Part shown: in pieces, positions 25,928-34,624 of the stretch | Numbering within the stretch: the first letter of the stretch is position 1 | Layout: every line of letters begins with the position of its first letter | DNA from: a bacterium ADurb.Bin243 | GTDB lineage: Bacteria > Muiribacteriota > UBA9980 | NCBI GenBank assembly: GCA_002069765.1 | Contig: MWBZ01000017.1 | Span: 1-64,000 of the forward strand | Direction: 5' to 3' | DNA length: 64,000 nucleotides | Notes under the pieces: generated by a model | Database searches by the model: none | Seen by the model: only the letters and a program-made list of their open reading frames with translations | What the model was told of the DNA's origin: nothing | Translations under genes and position numbers: made by a program

Positions 25928-27310
25928 TTGAATGCGGGGCGCAAAATGATTAAAAACGGCGAAACTGATTATAATAAAACCAATGAAAGCCTTAACGGCG
26001 GCGAGGAAGCGGTCATAACCGGAATCGGAATAATGGCGCCCATGGCCGATTCTTTAACGCAAGCCCTCGAAATTATAAAAAGCGGAAAGAGCGTCTTAAA
26101 AAAACTCGAAAAACACGATTACTCCGCCATGCCTCTCGAATACGGCGGCGAAATTTCAAAAGAAGCCCTGGACGCTCATAATCTCGACCCCATCAAATAC
26201 AAAGGTTTTCAAAATTATATCCAGTACGGAGTTATAGCGGCAGGCAAAGCCCTGGCCGACGCGGGACTGACAGATGCCGAAAGCGGCCGCTGGACCTGCG
26301 GGCTTTACGACGAAACCAGGCGCGGCGCTTTCGTCTCGACCGGCGTAAACGGAAATAACGCCGAAGCGCTTTTCGAAGCGTTTTCTTTTTCCGCGGCCCC
26401 GAACGGAACGCTCGACCTTTCCGCGTTCGCTTCGGAAGGAGTCGGGCATATCCACCCAAAATGGATACTGACGGCGCTTTCCAATAACCTCATATTTTTC
26501 GTCACATCGCAATATTCGCTAAAAGGCGACAACAACAACGTAACTTTCACTTCAGCAGGAGGAGCTTACATGCTTTCGGCCGCCATAAACTCCCTGAAAG
26601 AAGGCGGATGCGACATGGCGGTCGTCCTGGGCGCGGATTCCATCTTAAACTGGCAGGCGATCGATGAGCTGGGCAAACTCGGCATATTAAACGACAGACG
26701 GCTTAGCGGAGCGGCTTCGTCCATGCCGGCCTTTTCTCGAGACGCGCGCGGCTCGCTTCCTTCCGAAGGCGGGGCAGCCCTTGTGATAGAGCTCAAAAAA
26801 AACGCCGTAAAAAGAGGGGCTAAAGTTTACGCGGCGGTAAAAGGCTGCTCGCAATACTGCGAAGCGTCGCAAAGCCCTGCGCCCCTTGAAACCGGCGAAG
26901 GCTTCGCGGAAGTTTTCACGCGGCTTTACCGAAGCGCCGCAATCGGGCCGGAAGACAGAGTCCTGGTCAACCTTAATGCCTCCGCCATACCGCAATGGGA
27001 CGCAGCCGAACTCAACGGCTTGAAAAAATCCCTTGCGTCGATTTCACCCGCCGCGCTCAATAATATAATACCGTGCGCCTTAAAGCCTTACTTCGGCCAC
27101 CTATTTTCGGCTTCCTTCGTTTTCGAAACCGCTCTGGCCGCGGCCGCGATGAAAGAAGGCAGCCCCTGCCCGATGCCTCACGCCGTTTCAGATAAAGAAC
27201 CCGGCGGTTTTTTCTCCAGGGAATTCCCCGAAGGCGGATGCGGCAAAGCTTTAATATTCACCTGCTGCACCGGCGGCAGCTACGCGGGGGTGGCGCTTGA
27301 AAAGCTATAA
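25928..27310 (+). CDS. ketosynthase-fold protein without active-site Cys (chain-length-factor-like)
   Basis: 460 residues with the same fold as its neighbour. TFTSAGGAY (206-214) replaces the nucleophile region: Ser209 aligns without gaps to Cys166 of the upstream ketosynthase. NASAI (350-354) replaces the HGT motif, while the final PYFGH (His391) and its Lys are kept. This matches non-condensing partners such as KS-beta/CLF, which shape chain length in a heterodimer. The start is ambiguous: TTG at 25928, or ATG at 25946 which keeps everything essential. It overlaps the next gene if that one uses TTG. Function by analogy; fold assignment good. Confidence 0.88.
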   Translation: MNAGRKMIKNGETDYNKTNESLNGGEEAVITGIGIMAPMADSLTQALEIIKSGKSVLKKLEKHDYSAMPLEYGGEISKEALDAHNLDPIKYKGFQNYIQYGVIAAGKALADAGLTDAESGRWTCGLYDETRRGAFVSTGVNGNNAEALFEAFSFSAAPNGTLDLSAFASEGVGHIHPKWILTALSNNLIFFVTSQYSLKGDNNNVTFTSAGGAYMLSAAINSLKEGGCDMAVVLGADSILNWQAIDELGKLGILNDRRLSGAASSMPAFSRDARGSLPSEGGAALVIELKKNAVKRGAKVYAAVKGCSQYCEASQSPAPLETGEGFAEVFTRLYRSAAIGPEDRVLVNLNASAIPQWDAAELNGLKKSLASISPAALNNIIPCALKPYFGHLFSASFVFETALAAAAMKEGSPCPMPHAVSDKEPGGFFSREFPEGGCGKALIFTCCTGGSYAGVALEKL

Positions 27311-28091
27311 GATGGAAAGGCTTTCGCGGGACCGCCGGCTCGTATGGGACCTTCTAAGAGACACAGACTCTTACTATCTCAATCACCAGATCATTTTAAT
27401 CGATTTTTCAGCCGTGGAAGCCGCCAGAAGATACGCCGAAGAAACCGGCATTTCCAAACCTTCGTTCGTCGCGTTCGCGCTTTACGCAATATCGAGGGCT
27501 TTAAAAGATTTCCCCGTTTTCAACAGCTATCTTCGCAGTTTTCCCTTCCCGTCCCTCGCCATATATAAAGATATCGACATATGCTTTACGGTAGAGCGCT
27601 CAAAGAAAAACGGCGAAAAATACGTCGGCCTTTCCATACTTAAAAACTGCGAAAATAAAAGTTTTTCGAATATCAACGAAGACTTTACCGCCATAAAGGA
27701 AACGCCGTACGAAAAAACCGTCCATCATAAAAACAGGCAGATTTTCCTTATGATCCCTGATTTTTTAAGAATATTTCTATTCAAACTTTTCTGCAAGCCT
27801 TTTCCATCAAAAATGCGCGAAATAGGCGGAACATGCGCGTTCACTTCGGTCGGAAAATTCGGCGTCGATTTCACAACGCCGCTTTCGCCTAAATCCATAA
27901 CTTTTTCGCTCGGCCGCGTATGCAAAAGGCCTATGGTTATAGAAGGCGCTTTGCAGGCGCGCACTTGCGCATATATAACGCTAACCTACGATCACCGCAT
28001 CGCCGACGGGGCGCAATGCGCCTCTCTCGGGGCACGTCTTAAAGACATCATAGAAAACGGCGACTGGATAAAAATTATCTGCGGCAAATAA
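27297..28091 (+). CDS. stand-alone E2/CAT-type acyltransferase
   Basis: 264 residues equal to the catalytic domain of 2-oxoacid dehydrogenase E2 (CoA-dependent acyltransferase, same superfamily as chloramphenicol acetyltransferase). The active-site motif YDHRIADG (231-238) has the His and Asp-Gly of HxxxDG. There is no lipoyl or peripheral-subunit-binding domain, and no E1 or E3 gene nearby, so it is unlikely to belong to a dehydrogenase complex; acyl transfer from CoA or ACP within this cluster is inferred. TTG at 27297 has a GGGGGTGG site 3 bases before it; ATG at 27312 is the alternative and avoids overlap with the upstream stop at 27310. Confidence 0.85.
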   Translation: MKSYKMERLSRDRRLVWDLLRDTDSYYLNHQIILIDFSAVEAARRYAEETGISKPSFVAFALYAISRALKDFPVFNSYLRSFPFPSLAIYKDIDICFTVERSKKNGEKYVGLSILKNCENKSFSNINEDFTAIKETPYEKTVHHKNRQIFLMIPDFLRIFLFKLFCKPFPSKMREIGGTCAFTSVGKFGVDFTTPLSPKSITFSLGRVCKRPMVIEGALQARTCAYITLTYDHRIADGAQCASLGARLKDIIENGDWIKIICGK

Positions 28092-28187
28092 CGGCATTCA
28101 AAATTATATTTCTTTATTATTTTTTTATTTTGTGATAAAATTAAATTAATATTTTTATCGTCAGTTCAGGATATTATAGAGGTAAAA

Positions 28188-29138
28188 ATGCCTATATGCG
28201 CCATAGACAGCCACGTTCATATGCTGGAAGCGCCTTTTAACGAAAGTTTATACGCTTCTAAATACGCGCTTATAAACCTTCTCCAATTCAGGCCGCATGT
28301 CCTGGATTATTTTGAATATTTCAAATACGTTTATTTCATAAGAAAAACTAATCCGCTTATACACGCCGTTGAAAAATTTATAATGCTGGCCATAGCCGAC
28401 AAGATTAAAAATTCTTCTCAGCTTTCCCTCACCGATTCGATGCTCGCGGCAAATATAAAATACAGCGTCGTACACCCGGTCTATCCTTACGTGACCAGCG
28501 AAGAAGTTTATAAAATATGTGATTTCAAAGCGTTTTTCCCGTTTTCTTCGCCGCCTGTGGATAAGCCGGACTGCCTTCTGCAGGCCGAAAAAGACCTGAG
28601 CAAAGGCTGCCTCGGAATAAAAATACACCCCCTTCTACAGGGCCTCGACCTCGATTCGCGCATATATAAGGAGCTCGTGTCGCTGGCGGCGGCGAGAAAC
28701 GTTCCCGTAGTAACCCACTTCGGCGGCACTCCCGCCATGTTCGGAATAAAAAACGGCCTCGGTCATCTGGACGCCCGCAAAATAAGGGAACTCGCCCTCC
28801 ACAATAAAAAAGCACGCCTTATAGTCGCCCACTGCGGCCTCTGGCAAAACGAAGAAGTGCTGGAGCAGATCAAAGACCTCGACAGCGTATATATAGACAC
28901 TTCGTTCCAATCGCCGGCATTCATAAAAAAAGCCGTAAGCGTTATCGGCTCCGGCCGCATTCTTCTGGGCTCGGATTTTCCGGTCGGAAATCAGAAGCTC
29001 TGCCGGCAGAACGTTATCGCTTCAAAATTAACCGATTCCCAGACCGAAGATATTCTATTCAAAAACGCCCTCGAAGTGATGGATTTCAAAAAGGCCAAAA
29101 ATAATTATTATTCTCATCTTGCAAATAATATCAGATAG
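28188..29138 (+). CDS. amidohydrolase-superfamily hydrolase (TIM barrel)
   Basis: 316 residues of the Amidohydro_2 type. Metal ligands: His9 and His11 (DSHVH), Lys144/His146 (IKIHP), His176 (THFGG), His214 (AHCG), Asp262 (GSDFP). These enzymes hydrolyse or decarboxylate small carbonyl substrates; the substrate is not readable here. It carries an insertion (about 20-90) that may cover the active site. An AGAGGT site precedes the ATG. A 96-bp AT-rich gap separates it from the acyltransferase; I found no convincing promoter in it. Confidence 0.88.
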   Translation: MPICAIDSHVHMLEAPFNESLYASKYALINLLQFRPHVLDYFEYFKYVYFIRKTNPLIHAVEKFIMLAIADKIKNSSQLSLTDSMLAANIKYSVVHPVYPYVTSEEVYKICDFKAFFPFSSPPVDKPDCLLQAEKDLSKGCLGIKIHPLLQGLDLDSRIYKELVSLAAARNVPVVTHFGGTPAMFGIKNGLGHLDARKIRELALHNKKARLIVAHCGLWQNEEVLEQIKDLDSVYIDTSFQSPAFIKKAVSVIGSGRILLGSDFPVGNQKLCRQNVIASKLTDSQTEDILFKNALEVMDFKKAKNNYYSHLANNIR

Positions 29139-29146
29139 TGTATAAT
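29119..29146 (+). promoter_or_regulatory. possible internal promoter before the ACP gene
   Basis: TTGCAA (29119-29124), 16 bp, TATAAT (29141-29146), overlapping the end of the amidohydrolase gene. It would give the acyl carrier protein and later genes extra transcript. Confidence 0.45.
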
Positions 29147-29191
29147 ATATATATGAAAGCATAAAATAAAAATGAAATACGGGGAGTTATA

Positions 29192-29587
29192 ATGCAGAGA
29201 AACGAAATAATCGACGGCGTCAAGCAGTGCCTTTTAGAGTGCGTCAGGACCGAAGCCGATAAAATAACTTTAAAATCAAAGATAATAGACGATCTGGGCG
29301 CCGATTCTCTCGATCTGCTCGATATAATTTTCACTCTGGAAAGAAAGTTTAAAATAAAGATAAAGCAGGGTGAAATTATTAAAATGGCCCAGGAAGGAAT
29401 ACCGGCCGAAGATTTTCAGCAAAACGACCGCCTGATGCCGAAAGGCGTGGAGCGTCTCAAAGAAGTCCTTTCCGAAGTCGATGTGGACGAAATAAAAGAA
29501 GGCATGAGCACGGCCAAGATTCCATACCTGTTCAACGTGGAAACTTTCGTAAAAATAGTCGAAAGGAACCTCGCTAAAAAATCTTAG
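29192..29587 (+). CDS. acyl carrier protein, extended form
   Basis: 131 residues, about 50 longer than a housekeeping ACP. The phosphopantetheine serine is Ser39 in LGADSLDLLD. Helix two is followed by an insertion (about 62-108) before the last helix (LFNVETFVKIVERNL). This longer form occurs in dedicated lipid/polyketide loci. It would carry the chain between the two ketosynthase-fold proteins, reductase and acyltransferase of this cluster. GGGGAG ribosome site before the ATG. The reductase follows 17 bp later. Confidence 0.9.
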   Translation: MQRNEIIDGVKQCLLECVRTEADKITLKSKIIDDLGADSLDLLDIIFTLERKFKIKIKQGEIIKMAQEGIPAEDFQQNDRLMPKGVERLKEVLSEVDVDEIKEGMSTAKIPYLFNVETFVKIVERNLAKKS

Positions 29588-29604
29588 TTAGCGCAAAACC
29601 GTAC

Positions 29605-30372
29605 ATGAAAAAAAACACCGAAGCCATAACCATAAATCTTAAGGGAAAAGCCGCCATCGTCACGGGCGCTTCGCGCGGCATAGGGCGCGCTATTGCAGTC
29701 AAATTCGCCGAAGCCGGAGCTGACGTATGCGTAGTGTATAAAAATTCCGATTCCGAAGCCGCTTCGGCGCTCCGGGAAATCGAAGCGTTCGGCGTAAAAG
29801 GGCTGAAGATAAAATGCGACGCGGCCGACAGCGCCCAGGCTAAAGCGGCCGTGGAAGAAACTATCGATAAGTTCGGCAAGATAGACATTCTCGTAAACAA
29901 CGCCGCTGTGACAGATAATCTCCCATTTTTAGCGCTGGAAGCCGGCGAATGGCAGAAAGCTGTGGACGTAAACGTGAATTCGGTATATAATTTCACGCAC
30001 CCGGTCATTCATCATATGAAAGACCGCCGCAGCGGGCGTATTTTAAACATAGGCTCCATCTGCGGCATCAGGCCGATCGCCGCCGTGCCGGTGCATTACG
30101 CCTCCACCAAAGGCGCCGTAAACGCTTTCACTTTTACGCTCGCCAGGGAAGTCGCGCGTTATAATATCCTGGTCAACAGCATAGCGCCCGGTCTCGTGGA
30201 AACCGATTTCGCGGCGGGGCTGCCAGACGTCAGAATGAAAGACTTCGAAAAGTTCTGCCCGCTGGCCCGGCCTGGAAAGCCTTCCGAAATAGCCAACTTC
30301 GCCCTTTTCATAGTGAGCGACCTCAACACTTATATGACCGGAGAGACCGTCATTATAAGCGGAGGCCTTTAA
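29605..30372 (+). CDS. SDR reductase, FabG-like 3-oxoacyl-ACP reductase
   Basis: 255 residues. Cofactor motif TGASRGIG (20-27), NNAA (structural), and the Ser-Tyr-Lys triad (GSICG and YASTK). The arginine at 24 favours NADPH. Closest in style to FabG, which fits directly after an ACP: reduction of the beta-keto group made by the ketosynthase. No dehydratase or enoyl reductase is in the cluster, so the product may stay hydroxylated or use shared enzymes (inference). The ribosome site is weak, suggesting coupling to the ACP gene. Confidence 0.92.
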   Translation: MKKNTEAITINLKGKAAIVTGASRGIGRAIAVKFAEAGADVCVVYKNSDSEAASALREIEAFGVKGLKIKCDAADSAQAKAAVEETIDKFGKIDILVNNAAVTDNLPFLALEAGEWQKAVDVNVNSVYNFTHPVIHHMKDRRSGRILNIGSICGIRPIAAVPVHYASTKGAVNAFTFTLAREVARYNILVNSIAPGLVETDFAAGLPDVRMKDFEKFCPLARPGKPSEIANFALFIVSDLNTYMTGETVIISGGL

Positions 30373-30377
30373 ATCCG

Positions 30378-32237
30378 ATGCGCGTAGCTTTCGTCTATCC
30401 GACTAAAATAAAAAAAGACTCGTTTTTCGGTTTCGTGCTGCCTTCGATGGCGCTCGAGCGCCTGGCGGCCGCCGTGGAAGATATCGCAGAGTGCGAGCTT
30501 TTCGACGCCAGGTTCGAAAATAAACTCATGGACGAAATCGTCCGGTTCGACCCCGCCGTAGTCTGCGTTAACGTTAAAACCACGCTTTATTCAAAGCAAA
30601 GCTACGACGCCGCCGATTCGATTAAAAAAAGGATCCCCGGCGCGGTTATAGTCCTCGGCGGGCTCCACGCCACGAGCTGTCCTGAAGAAGCTCTTGCGCA
30701 CGGCGATTTCGTCATAACCGGCGAAGGCGAGAACAGCCTCAGAGAGTTCATACTGGGCGTACCGAAGGAAAAAATAGGCGGCCTCGCCTATAAAAGCGGC
30801 GGCAAAATAACCGTCAATCAAAAAATCGAGCCGCCCGCCTGCATGGACTCTTTAAAACCGCCGGCCCGCCATCTCAGAAAGCCCGGCTACATATATTCAG
30901 CGGCGGGCCTTATCAAAATGGACTTGCTTGAAACGTCACGCGGCTGCACGCATTTTTGCTCGTTCTGCTCGCCCGCTTCGGTTTATCCTTCGAAATACCG
31001 CACCCATTCGGCCGAATACGTAATCGAAGAAATTAAAACACTCGCCGCTGACGGCGTCAAATACTGCATGCTGACCGACGACCACTTCGGCGGCGATTCC
31101 GGCCGCGTGGAAAAAATCTGCGATTCCATAATAGCGTCAGGCATAAAAATAGCCTTTTTCTGCTTCATACGGCCTTTCGCCGGAAATATGGATCTGAAGA
31201 AAAAAATGGTGAAAGCGGGTTTCGTTATGCTTTCCTACGGAGCCGAATCGCCAGACCCCGCGCAACTGGCCCGCTACAATAAAGGCTTCGGCGAATCCGC
31301 CGGTTTCATAAAAAAAGTGAACGCCGAATGGCTCGCCGCTGGCGCATGCTACGTGGGCAATTCCTTCGTCTTCGGCGACGCGGACGACGATAAAGAGGTT
31401 ATCGCTTCGCTTGGCGCTTTCGCGCGCGGCCTGGACCCGACTTATATAGAGCCGCTTTACTCGCAGCCGTTTCCCGCTACCAGATATCGCGAAACTCTTA
31501 AGGAACGGGGCTTGCTTATCGAAGAACGCGGCTGGGATTATTTCACCGAAGGCCGCCTGCTGATACGCCATCCGCAGCTGAGCGAAGACGAGCTTAAAAA
31601 GCTGCGGGCCCGAATGTGGGTCGACTTTTTTTCTCCCAGAAAGGCCACTGGCGTTTTCCGCGTTCCGCTTTATTTTTACCGCACGCTGGAAATTCCCCTG
31701 CGAAGCGTTTTAAAATATATGAAGGCCTGCGATTATTCGGTATTCGGCTGCATTCTCGAAGACAAGTTTTATAAAGACCTCTATTACGACATGATTGACG
31801 ATTATTTCGGCCGCGCCATGAAGGAATTCGAGCCGCGAGAGCTCGACATGACCGAAAACTTCGACGCTTTCACGGATATGCTCAAGCTCGTCCCCCTTAA
31901 AAGATTATTAGAAAATCACGATATTGTAATAAATGTCGCTGACGATAAAAAATCGATAGCCGCATCGCTCTGCCTGAAAATAAGGGGCGGAAAGATACTT
32001 ATAGCCAGGGCCGCTCCGAAAGATCAAAGGCCGCGCTCAGGCCGCGGACGCGGCATAGAAAGGACCGATTTTTACGCTCCAATGTTTTTGTTAAAACCGG
32101 CCATGGCGGGAGCAAGTGTTTTATCCAGGAACCTGGCCGTTATTTTGTTGATAATCTATAACGCGCTGTTTTCAAATTTCTTTTTAAAACTATCGAAAGC
32201 CCTTCTAAAAAAACTTTTAACTCACCTTTCTTTTTAA
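30378..32237 (+). CDS. B12-binding-domain radical SAM enzyme
   Basis: 619 residues. N-terminal Rossmann cobalamin-binding-like domain (about 1-130; VLGGLHATSCPEEAL), then the radical SAM core with Cys190, Cys194, Cys197 (RGCTHFCSFC) and an expected TIM-barrel half. The class includes methylases of unactivated carbon, cyclases (BchE) and hopanoid enzymes (HpnP, HpnJ). The C-terminal 200 residues are unrecognised and end in a hydrophobic segment (about 575-600), suggesting membrane association, where a lipid substrate would be. GGAGGC site 11 bases before the ATG. The exporter gene starts 2 bp after its stop. Confidence 0.92.
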   Translation: MRVAFVYPTKIKKDSFFGFVLPSMALERLAAAVEDIAECELFDARFENKLMDEIVRFDPAVVCVNVKTTLYSKQSYDAADSIKKRIPGAVIVLGGLHATSCPEEALAHGDFVITGEGENSLREFILGVPKEKIGGLAYKSGGKITVNQKIEPPACMDSLKPPARHLRKPGYIYSAAGLIKMDLLETSRGCTHFCSFCSPASVYPSKYRTHSAEYVIEEIKTLAADGVKYCMLTDDHFGGDSGRVEKICDSIIASGIKIAFFCFIRPFAGNMDLKKKMVKAGFVMLSYGAESPDPAQLARYNKGFGESAGFIKKVNAEWLAAGACYVGNSFVFGDADDDKEVIASLGAFARGLDPTYIEPLYSQPFPATRYRETLKERGLLIEERGWDYFTEGRLLIRHPQLSEDELKKLRARMWVDFFSPRKATGVFRVPLYFYRTLEIPLRSVLKYMKACDYSVFGCILEDKFYKDLYYDMIDDYFGRAMKEFEPRELDMTENFDAFTDMLKLVPLKRLLENHDIVINVADDKKSIAASLCLKIRGGKILIARAAPKDQRPRSGRGRGIERTDFYAPMFLLKPAMAGASVLSRNLAVILLIIYNALFSNFFLKLSKALLKKLLTHLSF

Positions 32238-32239
32238 AA

Positions 32240-34624
32240 ATGTATAATATGTTATACGAAATAGTCATCAAAAACCATAAAGCCTTCATATACTTCATAC
32301 TCGCCGTCACGCTGGCTTTAGCTCCGTTCGCCCGCAAAAACGTCATCGACAACAATATCGAAGAAAACGTCCTGCGCGACGAAAAGCTTTCGAATTACAA
32401 CGAATACCTCCATACTTTCGGAAACGACAGGCTTCTGGTGGCCGCTTTCAAGTACGACAAAATAGACGCGAAGCTGATTCGTAATTTATATTCGCTGGAA
32501 GAAAGCCTTGCAAAATTAAAGAGCGTCGACCGCGTGATATCGCCTGTTTCTATATTGAAGCAGGCGTTCGGGCTCGACACTCGCGAAAGCCTGGAAGTAT
32601 GGCTCAAATCCGAAGCGCGCATCAATAATTACGTAAAAAAATTATATAATTTCACCAGCGTATCCAAAACCATTCTTTCCGCCGAAACCAAAACCGCGAG
32701 CCTGATAATAAGGCTTGCCAATCACGTCAAAGACACCGACATAAAAAGCATCGACGAAATAATCGAAACGATCGAATCGGACGCGAAGCTGGGAAAAGAC
32801 ATTAAAATTAGCGGAATCCCGGCCATAGTCAGCGTCATCCACAAATATACATCGCGTGACCAGAAATTGTTCACGCCCGTAACCATGCTCATCATCATCG
32901 TAATTTTATTCGCGCTCTACCGCAGCGCGGCCGGCGTGCTTCTCCCCCTGATCATTATCGTCCTGCCCCTTATGTGGACGCAGGCGGTCTATAACCTGAA
33001 CGGCAATCCGACTAATTTTATAACTTCCATGATACCGCCTCTTCTGCTGGGAATCGGGCTGACCGGCGCCATACACATAGCCACGGCTTATTTTGAAAGA
33101 ACAAGACGCCTGACGGAATTCGATTCGGGCGTTCTGGGTTCAGTCATCAAAGACCTGGCCCCGCCCATCATTATGTGCCAGGTTACGACTATTTTCGGAT
33201 TCGCGTCGCTCGGCACCAACGGCATCGGCGCCATCAAGCATTTCGGGCTGTATTCGGGGCTCGGAGTTTTATTCACCCTTATACTCGCGCTTTTTTTGAT
33301 GCCTGCGTTATTCGCTTTTTTCAAAATAACCAACCAGAGGTCCACCGATTTCCAAACGCCGACGGTTTTACTGGATTTTATCGCCGATTTCGTTTTAAAA
33401 TATAAATACTTTATAGTGGCCGTTTCATTCGCCGCAGGCGCCGCGGGCCTTTACGGCGTTTCGATGCTGGAGGTGGAAACCAGCCTTATTAAATACCTGC
33501 CGCCCGGCCACCCGGAAATAATAAAAGGGAAATTCATAGAGGATAATTTATTTGGAAACGTTCCGCTGCAGATAGTTATCAAGGTCAGGCCGGAGGCTTT
33601 TAACGCGGACGATTCGCTGGAAACGAGCCTGCTGAATCCTTCTTACTGCAATAAAATCGCCGGCTTAAAAAACGAAATTTTAAAGATAGATAACGTCAAT
33701 TCCGCCGTTTCTTACGTTAACTTCATACAGGACTACGACCGCGAATTCTCGGGAGAAAAAAACAATATCCCGCCTTCGGCCGACGAAATAAAAGATTATC
33801 TGGATTTTTACAGGCCGGTGACGGCCGAAAACGACGATGATGGTTATGAAATAACCGACATCAGAGGTTTTTTCACAGACGACACTTATGAGATAATGAC
33901 CGAAATAAAAAAAGTCAAGGCCGAAACGGCGGCAGTTAAAGTAAAAGAAGATATCCTGGACGGCTTTATAACAGCCGATTATAAAACGGCCAATATAGCC
34001 GTAAGGATAAACGACGTCAGCTCGCGTAAATTAGACGAAATATTCGACGTCATCGAAAAACTCGCAAAAAAGCACCTTTCTGAAAATTTAAGCTTTTACC
34101 TGACCGGAAGGGCCTACCTGTGGGCGCGCACTTCGGAAATACTGGCTTATAACGAAATAGAAAATTTTCTCCTGTCCGTGGTCCTTATATTCGGGGTAAT
34201 AATGCTTTACTTCAGATCGGTATATATAGGCGCGATAGCCCTGCTGCCAAATATCCTGCCGATCGTAATTTTATACGGGTTCATGGGCTTGCGCGGCATC
34301 GCATTCAACACCGTTACGGGCATGATAGCGAGCGTCGCGATCGGAATGGCGGTGGACGACACCATACATTATATTTACGAATTAAGAAAAAATATACGCG
34401 CCGGCTGTCTTTACGAATCCGCTATAGTGAAAACGCTGCGCTCGAAAGGAAGCTCCATAATATTCACATCTATAGTCACCGCGTGCGCGTTCAGCGCTCT
34501 GATGATGTCAGAATTCGTTCCCACGAAGCATTTTGGAATTCTGATTTCCTTCAACATATTCATGGCGGTTTTTTTCGATCTGTTTCTGACTCCGGCCCTG
34601 ATGCTTATTTTAAAACCTTTTTAA
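32240..34624 (+). CDS. RND/MMPL-type lipid exporter
   Basis: 794 residues in two matching halves: one membrane helix, a periplasmic domain, five to six helices, then the same again. Each helix bundle includes GLTGAIHIATAYFER and GMAVDDTIHYIYELR, the RND signature region of MMPL/HpnN-like proteins. These move lipids or lipid-like products out of the inner membrane using proton force. It is the last plus-strand gene of the cluster and ends inside the converging aminotransferase gene (20-bp overlap of coding ends). Family assignment strong; cargo inferred to be the cluster product. Confidence 0.9.
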   Translation: MYNMLYEIVIKNHKAFIYFILAVTLALAPFARKNVIDNNIEENVLRDEKLSNYNEYLHTFGNDRLLVAAFKYDKIDAKLIRNLYSLEESLAKLKSVDRVISPVSILKQAFGLDTRESLEVWLKSEARINNYVKKLYNFTSVSKTILSAETKTASLIIRLANHVKDTDIKSIDEIIETIESDAKLGKDIKISGIPAIVSVIHKYTSRDQKLFTPVTMLIIIVILFALYRSAAGVLLPLIIIVLPLMWTQAVYNLNGNPTNFITSMIPPLLLGIGLTGAIHIATAYFERTRRLTEFDSGVLGSVIKDLAPPIIMCQVTTIFGFASLGTNGIGAIKHFGLYSGLGVLFTLILALFLMPALFAFFKITNQRSTDFQTPTVLLDFIADFVLKYKYFIVAVSFAAGAAGLYGVSMLEVETSLIKYLPPGHPEIIKGKFIEDNLFGNVPLQIVIKVRPEAFNADDSLETSLLNPSYCNKIAGLKNEILKIDNVNSAVSYVNFIQDYDREFSGEKNNIPPSADEIKDYLDFYRPVTAENDDDGYEITDIRGFFTDDTYEIMTEIKKVKAETAAVKVKEDILDGFITADYKTANIAVRINDVSSRKLDEIFDVIEKLAKKHLSENLSFYLTGRAYLWARTSEILAYNEIENFLLSVVLIFGVIMLYFRSVYIGAIALLPNILPIVILYGFMGLRGIAFNTVTGMIASVAIGMAVDDTIHYIYELRKNIRAGCLYESAIVKTLRSKGSSIIFTSIVTACAFSALMMSEFVPTKHFGILISFNIFMAVFFDLFLTPALMLILKPF

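Noticed and set aside
25928-27310. Pseudogene interpretation of the Cys-less ketosynthase
   Set aside because: The frame is intact over 460 codons, the terminal His/Lys are kept and the genes on both sides are tightly spaced, which fits a selected non-catalytic partner better than decay.
28092-28187. Promoter in the 96-bp AT-rich gap before the amidohydrolase
   Set aside because: Only weak TTGTGA/TAAAAT-like boxes with poor spacing; read-through from the upstream promoter is sufficient.
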